Source: Chloroflexota bacterium (GTDB taxonomy: Bacteria > Chloroflexota > Dehalococcoidia > Dehalococcoidales > UBA3254). From it: a stretch of DNA of 12,087 nt. Shown one piece after another: positions 7,217 to 12,087 of the stretch; the stretch's first letter is position 1; each line of letters starts with the position of its first letter. The position numbers and the translations under genes are program-made. Where the stretch lies: positions 1 through 12,087 of the forward strand of contig JAGDMY010000048.1 in the NCBI GenBank assembly GCA_017860765.1, read 5' to 3'. The notes below the pieces were generated by a model. It saw only the letters and a program-made list of their open reading frames with translations. It made no database searches and was not told where the DNA came from.

Positions 7217-9166
7217 CTAACTCCTGCTTCCAGATACTTTGAAGTTTTTGCTGATTTTTTCGCTTATGGAGGGGAAAGCCTTTTCATCGGTATGGGGTAA
7301 AAATAAGGCCGCTATGTAGTTATTGGTAAAATCGCTATTTTCACTGAGCTCGATATTGGTCATCATCTGGGCCACCTTTCGGGCGTCGTCCAGCATATCT
7401 ATGGAAAAGTTGACCAGCCGGGCCCCGGAAAGAGAACCATTACCGATAAAGACAAACCTCTCTCTAGGGATATCCGGCAGCAGACCGATAGTAATAGCTT
7501 TTTCGATATTCAGGCTATTGCCAAAATTACCGGCGATAATAACTTGCTCGAAATCGGCACAGGTCGTGTTCACAGCCCGGGTTAAGGTATGGCAGCCAGC
7601 ATACATCGCAGCCTTGGCACGTATCAGGTTGTCGATGTCAACTTCTGTAATTACGATATCCTGCCCAATCTGGGTTGCGTCTTTCCAGGCCAGGACATAT
7701 TCGTACCCATCGGCTCCCTGGCGAATTCTAGGTGAAGATAGACTCAAATTGAATTTTCCGTTTTGGCTGATAACCCCGTTTTCCAGAAATTCGGCAATGG
7801 TATTTATCAAGCCCGAACCGCAGATACCTTTGGGTCTGGCATCTCCGATTGTTTTTATTAACGGCTCGAGAGTTGCCGGTTCTAGAGAAAAGTCCTGAAT
7901 AGCTCCATTCATGGCTACCATGCCATGTTTTATTCCGCCGCCTTCGAAGGCAGGTCCGGCAGAGCAAGAGGCTGTGACCATCCAATCGGAGTTGCCGATA
8001 ACTATCTCTCCATTGGTCCCGATATCCATGTAAAAGGTAAGTTTCTTTCTCTGATGCATTCCAGAGGCAATCACTCCGGATACTACGTCCCCACCGACAT
8101 AACTGGAGATGGAAGGAAAAATATACACATGTGCCCATTCCGGAACCTTTATGCCCAGGGTATAGGCCTTCACCAGGGGTAAATAATTGGCAATCGGGGT
8201 ATAGGGGGTCAAGCGGAGGTATTTGGGATCCAGGCCCAGCAATATGTGGGTCATGGTGGTATTTCCAGCAACAGTAATATGTCCTATGTCCCGAAGGTCT
8301 ATCCGGCTGTGGGCCACCAGCTCATCGATGACTTCATTGATGGAAGCCACGACCATTTCCTGGAGCTTCCTTAAGCCTCCCGGCTTCTGGCAATAGGCAA
8401 TACGCGTGATAACATCCGCCCCATAACTGCGCTGCTTATTAAAAGTGATGGTATCTGCCAGTATTTTGCCGCGGTTCAGGTCCACTAACTGAGCGCACAC
8501 AGTGGTAGTACCCACGTCGATTGCCAGCGCACAATGCCTCTTCCGGGTATCACCGGCTTCAACGTTGATAATTACAGGAGCATTTTTCTCTTTGGAGCGA
8601 GGCTTGGCTGAGACTATTAAAGTAGTCACGGTTATTTTCCAATTATCCTGTCTTATAACCTCAGGTAATTTGCGAATAACTTCAAAATCAACCGGCAGGT
8701 TATCCAGGTTAAAACTTTGCTTCAATCCCCTTTGCAAACGGAAGAGGTCGCTGACATTGTCTTCCAATGTCGCCGGAGGAAGATCAAGAAAATATTTCCT
8801 TAAGGGCGGGCTGAACTTCCAACCTGAGGCCGAGACTCCAGCTGATTTTTTACGTTCGCGGGCTTGAATTGCCCTGTCCAGCCTGGACTCAACCGGGATC
8901 ATAACTACGAGGTCAGACAGTACGCGGCTCTGGCACGCCTGTCGGATACCCTGGCTATATTCGCTTTCGGGGATCTTCTCATTACGGCTGCTCTCAACAC
9001 TGCCCTTTTCAATTTTAACTTTGCAGGTGCCGCAAACCCCCATCCCACCGCAAGAAGCATTAATATGCACACCCGCCGCGATGGCAGCTTCCAGCAAATT
9101 GGCGCCAGTCTCTACGGCCACCTCGATATTGTCCGGTATAAACAGTACTTTATTTATTTTGCCCAA
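7217..9166 (-). CDS. acsV: Reductive activator of the corrinoid iron-sulfur protein (RACo), ferredoxin plus ASKHA ATPase domains
   Basis: Restores the inactive Co(II) corrinoid protein to Co(I), driven by ATP, so that methyl transfer can continue. The 649-aa product has the RACo architecture. An N-terminal [2Fe-2S] ferredoxin domain carries C39, C45, C48 and C79 (SCGGMGVCGTC, QACQS). A linker region follows, then a C-terminal ASKHA ATPase with DVGTTT (217-222), GADVITRI (249-256), AGNTTM (300-305), DIGTNGE (381-387) and CSAGPAFEGGGI (401-412). Length is close to characterised RACo proteins (about 630 aa). The start is TTG at 9166, since no in-frame ATG precedes the conserved N-terminus; GGTGA lies 4 nt upstream. 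It begins 31 nt after fhs and runs into the next ATPase gene. Related COG3894 activators of methyltransferase systems exist, but the operon context makes AcsV the best call. Confidence 0.93.
   Translation of the reverse strand: MGKINKVLFIPDNIEVAVETGANLLEAAIAAGVHINASCGGMGVCGTCKVKIEKGSVESSRNEKIPESEYSQGIRQACQSRVLSDLVVMIPVESRLDRAIQARERKKSAGVSASGWKFSPPLRKYFLDLPPATLEDNVSDLFRLQRGLKQSFNLDNLPVDFEVIRKLPEVIRQDNWKITVTTLIVSAKPRSKEKNAPVIINVEAGDTRKRHCALAIDVGTTTVCAQLVDLNRGKILADTITFNKQRSYGADVITRIAYCQKPGGLRKLQEMVVASINEVIDELVAHSRIDLRDIGHITVAGNTTMTHILLGLDPKYLRLTPYTPIANYLPLVKAYTLGIKVPEWAHVYIFPSISSYVGGDVVSGVIASGMHQRKKLTFYMDIGTNGEIVIGNSDWMVTASCSAGPAFEGGGIKHGMVAMNGAIQDFSLEPATLEPLIKTIGDARPKGICGSGLINTIAEFLENGVISQNGKFNLSLSSPRIRQGADGYEYVLAWKDATQIGQDIVITEVDIDNLIRAKAAMYAGCHTLTRAVNTTCADFEQVIIAGNFGNSLNIEKAITIGLLPDIPRERFVFIGNGSLSGARLVNFSIDMLDDARKVAQMMTNIELSENSDFTNNYIAALFLPHTDEKAFPSISEKISKNFKVSGSRS
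7221..7225 (-). promoter_or_regulatory. Ribosome binding site supporting a TTG start (second CooC/AcsF-type ATPase)
   Basis: AGGAG lies 7 nt upstream of the TTG at 7213 and overlaps the final Arg-Ser codons of acsV. The acsV TAG stop sits between the site and the TTG. Confidence 0.7.
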
Positions 9167-9197
9167 TATATCACCAGAAAACTATTATAATTTTACT

Positions 9198-10970
9198 TTA
9201 GTCGACCTCGTGTAGCCCCGTGACTTTCCCGGTTTTGACTTCAACATCAACCTTTCTGAAAGCCGGGTCTGAACCTGTGCCCGGCATCAAACTAATGGTC
9301 CCGGCCATAGGACAAAGGAACTTAGCTCCAGAGTATATCAGTACGTCCCGGATTGGTAATATCCATCCCTTGGGGACCCCTTTCAAAGTCGGGTCATGGG
9401 TCAAGCTGAGGTGTGTCTTTACCATCATGGTAGCATATTCATCATACCTGGGATCGGCTTCAAAGGCTTTGGCTTTAGCTTCAGCTTCTGAGTTCCAGGA
9501 TACGCCATCGGCCCCGTAAACCACTTTGGCTACCTTTTCCACCCTTTGTCTCAGTTTCATCTCGTTGGGATAAAGGAATTTAAAATCGTTCTTCTCCCGG
9601 CAGGCTTCCTTCACAGCATCTGCCAGCTCACCCGCACCGGCGCCTCCATCGGAATAATGAGTAGAGACGGCACAGCGCGCTCCGGCTGCCTCAGCCGCTC
9701 TCCGGACGATGGCCACTTCTTCAGGAGTATCAGTAGGGAAGCTGTTAACGCATACTACTGGATTGATTCCGGCTGCTCTAATAACATTAATATGGTGCAC
9801 CAGATTGGCGCAACCTTTCTCTACCAACTGCGGGGCTGAACGTTTATAGGCCTCGGGCAAAGCTACACCGGGGGTAACCCGGGGCCCTCCTCCATGCATC
9901 TTAAGGGACCGTACAGTAGCTACCAGGACTGAAACATTGGGTTTCAAACCACTGTAGCGACATTTTACATTCCAGAACTTCTCAAAACCGATATCAGCCG
10001 CAAAGCCGCTCTCGGTAACATGATAATCAAACATCTTCAAACCCAGGCGATCAGCAATGATGGAAGATTGTCCGACAGCAATATTGGCAAAGGGCCCGGC
10101 GTGGACCATGCAGGGTTGATATTCGGCAGTACAGCACAGGGTAGGATTAATAGTATTCCGCATCCAGGCCGTCATCGCCCCGGCTACCTGCAGGTCTGCT
10201 GTGGTGACCGGATTGCCTTTTTTATCGAAAGCTACGGTAATATTATTCATTCTTTCGCGCAGATCAGCCAGGTCTTTAATAATGGAAAGGATAGCCATCA
10301 ACTCGGAACTGACTGCGATGCCAAATTTCGATTGCATTATATAGCCATCCTGGCGACCGCCCAAACCTATGACTATATTACGCAGGCTTTGGGCACAAAA
10401 ATCGATCACCCAACCCATCTCGACCCGGGTCGGATCAACATCCAGGCGGCGGGCGTGGCTGAGCCTCTCGAGCTGCTCATCAGTATAATTCCGTTCATGC
10501 TGCATTCTCGCTGTAAGGGCTACCATCGCCAGATTATGGGCATTCATAATGTCATTTATATCGCCGGTGAGACCCATAGAAAACTCGGTATGCGGGATGA
10601 GCAAAGCGTTGCCGCCGCCCGCCGCGGTGCCTTTGACATTCATAGTCGGACCACCGGAAGGCTGACGGATGCACCCGCCTACGTTCTCGCCCTGTTTACC
10701 CAGGCCTTCAATCAGTCCCATAGTAGTAGTGGTCTTGCCTTCGCCTAAGGGAGTAGGAGTTACGGCCGTCACCTCGATGTATTTGCCATCTGGCCGGCTT
10801 TGCAATCGTTCCATAATTTTTAGGAAATCCAGCTTGGCCACTTTCCCATAGGCCCGCAACTCATCTTTTTTAAGACCGAGTTTCTCCCGCCATTCATCGG
10901 GGGTTGGCATTTTCTCTTCGGCCGCATCCGCAATCTGCCAGTCTGCCATTTTAGAGATATCGTAGGCCAT
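9198..10970 (-). CDS. fhs: Formate-tetrahydrofolate ligase (10-formyl-THF synthetase), divergent variant
   Basis: ATP-dependent activation of formate on tetrahydrofolate, first THF-bound step of the methyl branch. The 590-aa product is longer than the common enzyme (about 555-560 aa). Family features are present: [14 protein letters not shown]-loop (about 71-83), [48 protein letters not shown] and a FKFLYP segment. Several normally conserved stretches differ: RQPS (102-105) in place of REPS, and [13 protein letters not shown] (134-146) in place of FTGDFHAI. The frame opens at a TTG at 10976, only 1 nt after GGAGG, whereas the ATG at 10970 is 7 nt from it, so 10970 is chosen. The stop of cooC is 2 nt before this ATG and the ribosome site lies in the end of cooC, indicating translational coupling. 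Function is well supported; the altered signatures are the uncertainty. Confidence 0.94.
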   Translation of the reverse strand: MAYDISKMADWQIADAAEEKMPTPDEWREKLGLKKDELRAYGKVAKLDFLKIMERLQSRPDGKYIEVTAVTPTPLGEGKTTTTMGLIEGLGKQGENVGGCIRQPSGGPTMNVKGTAAGGGNALLIPHTEFSMGLTGDINDIMNAHNLAMVALTARMQHERNYTDEQLERLSHARRLDVDPTRVEMGWVIDFCAQSLRNIVIGLGGRQDGYIMQSKFGIAVSSELMAILSIIKDLADLRERMNNITVAFDKKGNPVTTADLQVAGAMTAWMRNTINPTLCCTAEYQPCMVHAGPFANIAVGQSSIIADRLGLKMFDYHVTESGFAADIGFEKFWNVKCRYSGLKPNVSVLVATVRSLKMHGGGPRVTPGVALPEAYKRSAPQLVEKGCANLVHHINVIRAAGINPVVCVNSFPTDTPEEVAIVRRAAEAAGARCAVSTHYSDGGAGAGELADAVKEACREKNDFKFLYPNEMKLRQRVEKVAKVVYGADGVSWNSEAEAKAKAFEADPRYDEYATMMVKTHLSLTHDPTLKGVPKGWILPIRDVLIYSGAKFLCPMAGTISLMPGTGSDPAFRKVDVEVKTGKVTGLHEVD

Positions 10971-10972
10971 TT

Positions 10973-11743
10973 TCAATCCTCCTTTCGAATCAGCTTTTTG
11001 TAGATGTCATTAACCCTGTCAATTATCTCCTGTTTGTATTGAACAGGCCCCGAACCGGAGATCTCGGAATCAATTATGCCAGTGTCATAGGGAATAAAAC
11101 CCAGAAATTGAAACTCTGGAAGACTGTCCGTAACGAACTTCTGGTCCAAAGGGCTGCGAATCTTGTTGCCTATCGCCACAATTTCATTCAACCCGATATC
11201 CTGGGCCAGCTTTTTGATCCTGAGGGCTGTTTCAATACTTTTTTTGCCTGGTTCGACTACTACTATTAATTTGTCCACAGCCCTGGCAGTAGCCCGCCCG
11301 AGATGTTCTATCCCGGCCGCCATGTCCAAAATCACCACTTCGTTTCTGGCTACCAAAAGGTGAACAATGAGAGCTTGAAGAAGAGTATTTTCCGCGCAAT
11401 AGCAGCCGCTGCCCCCTCTCTTCACTTTACCCATCACCATCAGACGGATGCCGTCTAATTTTTGAGCGTATTTATCAGGGATATCATCTACCCGGGGATT
11501 TAATTTATATAAGGAACCGGGTACGCCTGGTTTTACCCCGGTCCTCTCTTCAATAAGCTCCTGCATCTCACAGATGGGCACAATACTTTCTGGGTGAGGA
11601 AAACCGAGAGCCGAAGCCAGATTGGTATCCGGATCGGCATCAATCGCTAGAATAGAATAGCCATTGCGAGCGAATTCCCGAGCGAGAAGTGCGCTTATTA
11701 GAGTCTTGCCAACTCCGCCTTTACCGCTGATGGCTAGCTTCAT
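10973..11743 (-). CDS. cooC: CooC-type nickel-insertion ATPase for carbon monoxide dehydrogenase
   Basis: First gene of the operon. CooC ATPases are dimeric MinD-like proteins that bind nickel and load the C-cluster of CO dehydrogenase in the cytoplasm. The 256-aa product has the deviant Walker A GKGGVGKT (7-14), [16 protein letters not shown] (about 32-47), the nickel-site C114-Y-C116 motif in [10 protein letters not shown] (C112 and C114 in the Carboxydothermus protein) and the [13 protein letters not shown] segment. The ATG at 11743 gives the usual N-terminus [10 protein letters not shown]. The nearest ribosome-like site, AGGAG, is 13 nt upstream, so initiation may be weak. The downstream fhs overlaps its control region with the cooC end. 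It is more like canonical CooC than the second ATPase. A 344-nt stretch with promoter signals lies upstream. Confidence 0.93.
   Translation of the reverse strand: MKLAISGKGGVGKTLISALLAREFARNGYSILAIDADPDTNLASALGFPHPESIVPICEMQELIEERTGVKPGVPGSLYKLNPRVDDIPDKYAQKLDGIRLMVMGKVKRGGSGCYCAENTLLQALIVHLLVARNEVVILDMAAGIEHLGRATARAVDKLIVVVEPGKKSIETALRIKKLAQDIGLNEIVAIGNKIRSPLDQKFVTDSLPEFQFLGFIPYDTGIIDSEISGSGPVQYKQEIIDRVNDIYKKLIRKED
10978..10982 (-). promoter_or_regulatory. Ribosome binding site of fhs inside the 3' end of cooC
   Basis: GGAGG, within AAAGGAGGA, lies 7 nt before the fhs ATG and overlaps the last codons of cooC. It decides the ATG at 10970 over the TTG at 10976 and suggests coupled translation of the two genes. 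Confidence 0.8.
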
Positions 11744-11794
11744 AACCGGTCATGCTCTCCTGAAGATCGCTTGGTCCTTGAACAAGTACTCCAT

Positions 11795-11836
11795 AGTATC
11801 ATTATATAAGGATACTCATCAGTATCATTATATAAG
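11795..11836. repeat. 16-bp direct repeat spanning -10 region and leader, with inverted AGTATC/GATACT arms
   Basis: AGTATCATTATATAAG occurs perfectly at 11795-11810 and 11821-11836, a 26-bp period. Each copy carries TATAAT on the minus strand; the copy at 11821 supplies the main -10 box. GATACT at 11811-11816 is the reverse complement of the AGTATC ends, giving an inverted repeat (11795-11816) just downstream of the predicted start. This could be a second regulator site or a small hairpin in the leader RNA. Confidence 0.6.
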
Positions 11837-11855
11837 TATTTTACAGTACTGTAAA
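11827..11855 (-). promoter_or_regulatory. Sigma-A-type promoter for the operon
   Basis: On the minus strand, TTTACA (11855-11850) is followed by a 17-nt spacer and a perfect TATAAT (11832-11827). This predicts a transcript start near 11820 and a leader of roughly 75 nt before cooC. The -35 box lies inside the palindrome at 11840-11855, so a dimeric regulator bound there could compete with RNA polymerase. Match and spacing are seen directly; activity is inferred. Confidence 0.75.
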
Positions 11856-11866
11856 TTATTTGTAAA
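11838..11866 (-). promoter_or_regulatory. Second, overlapping promoter candidate 11 bp upstream
   Basis: TTTACA (11866-11861), a 17-nt spacer and TAAAAT (11843-11838) form another sigma-A-like pair that overlaps the better one by 18 bp. The -35 hexamer is the same in both. It may be an alternative start or an incidental result of the AT-rich repeat TGTAAA. Confidence 0.45.
11840..11855. promoter_or_regulatory. 16-bp perfect palindrome, candidate operator
   Basis: TTTACAGTACTGTAAA is its own reverse complement. It covers the -35 box and the upstream part of the spacer of the main promoter, a typical place for a repressor or redox/metal-responsive regulator. A further TGTAAA half-site follows at 11861-11866. 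The cognate regulator cannot be named from the sequence. Confidence 0.55.
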
Positions 11867-12033
11867 CACATCGTTGACCTGGTGGTTGCTCCCTCCCGGG
11901 GAAGGTCAGGTTGATGAGTGGATCCGGGATCTGGTAACTTAAAATATCGGAGGAAAGGATGGAGTGTATATATATTATACGGTTGCTTTATTACCACTCG
12001 GTGCAGTCTTTGAAGCCACGCTTTTAAAAAAGC

Positions 12034-12057
12034 GCGAAATCTATTATACTATTTCGC
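12034..12057. repeat. Inverted repeat GCGAAAT / ATTTCGC
   Basis: Seven-base arms at 12034-12040 and 12051-12057 flank a 10-nt AT-rich loop that reads TATACT on the plus strand and TATAAT on the minus strand. It could be an operator around a -10 box or a small hairpin. No good -35 box at a suitable distance is seen on either strand. Confidence 0.4.
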
Positions 12058-12087
12058 AAAACTGCCATCTGAGATATACGAGAGCTG

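Larger units (their letters stand above)
11744..12087. other. Non-coding leader region upstream of the operon
   Basis: No gene is supported in these 344 bases. The half nearest cooC holds the promoters, palindrome and direct repeat. From 11880 onward there is a GC-rich patch (11890-11940), then AT-rich sequence with the inverted repeat at 12034-12057. I see no tRNA, recognised riboswitch or clear terminator. The right edge cuts off whatever lies upstream. Confidence 0.6.

Noticed and set aside
10020..10748. Plus-strand frame of 242 codons opposite fhs
   Set aside because: It is wholly antisense to fhs, a clear P-loop enzyme; long antisense frames are common opposite conserved genes of this codon bias.
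11740..11997. Open frame of 85 codons on the minus strand upstream of cooC
   Set aside because: It runs through the promoter, palindrome and direct repeat, has a low-complexity unrecognisable product and overlaps the cooC start out of frame.
11959..12027. Short plus-strand frame of 22 codons with a GGAGGA-like site upstream
   Set aside because: Too short to support, no recognisable product, and it lies in AT-rich leader sequence; the ribosome-like purine run is likely chance.
1..12087. CRISPR arrays, insertion sequences, phage genes, tRNA or rRNA genes
   Set aside because: Nothing in the window resembles these: no regularly spaced repeats, transposase motifs, cloverleaf or rRNA segments. 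The only repeats are those at 3935-4041 and in the leader.

Overview
The window is a large part of a bacterial Wood-Ljungdahl (reductive acetyl-CoA) operon. Every protein-coding gene I can support lies on the minus strand, so transcription runs from about 11.8 kb towards position 1 and continues off the left edge. In transcription order: a CooC-type nickel-insertion ATPase (cooC), formate-tetrahydrofolate ligase (fhs), the corrinoid-protein reductive activator (acsV/RACo), a second CooC/AcsF-type ATPase, methylene-THF dehydrogenase/cyclohydrolase (folD), an unrecognised 71-aa protein, the small subunit of the corrinoid iron-sulfur protein (acsD), CO dehydrogenase (cooS/acsA) and acetyl-CoA synthase (acsB, cut by the window edge only a few codons before its expected end).

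The organism is a strict anaerobe of the domain Bacteria. It uses the tetrahydrofolate methyl branch (fhs, folD) and an AcsB that keeps the N-terminal CODH-docking region absent from archaeal homologues. Base composition looks moderate, and two genes start with TTG. An acetogenic or syntrophic Bacillota lineage or a Chloroflexota (Dehalococcoidia-like) lineage would both fit. The sequence alone does not decide between them, and the gene content does not show whether the pathway runs towards acetate or in reverse.

Region by region: 1-2190 acsB; 2226-4242 cooS, broken by a 55-bp tandem duplication at 3935-4041; 4263-5216 acsD; 5284-5499 small ORF; 5522-6409 folD; 6443-7213 second ATPase; 7217-9166 acsV; 9198-10970 fhs; 10973-11743 cooC; 11744-12087 non-coding leader with overlapping promoters, a 16-bp palindrome and a 16-bp direct repeat. 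Intergenic gaps run from 2 to 67 bases, and no internal terminator is evident, so the genes are probably one transcript.

Together the genes activate formate on THF (Fhs), convert formyl-THF to methylene-THF (FolD), supply half of the methyl-carrying corrinoid protein (AcsD) and its repair enzyme (AcsV), reduce CO2 to CO (CooS) and assemble acetyl-CoA (AcsB), with two ATPases likely to serve metal-centre maturation. acsC, acsE, methylene-THF reductase and formate dehydrogenase are not in the window.

No wholly new system is evident. The points most worth a second look are the frameshifting duplication in cooS, the sequence-divergent Fhs, the unassigned 71-aa operon member, the separation of acsD from acsC, and the structured promoter region.
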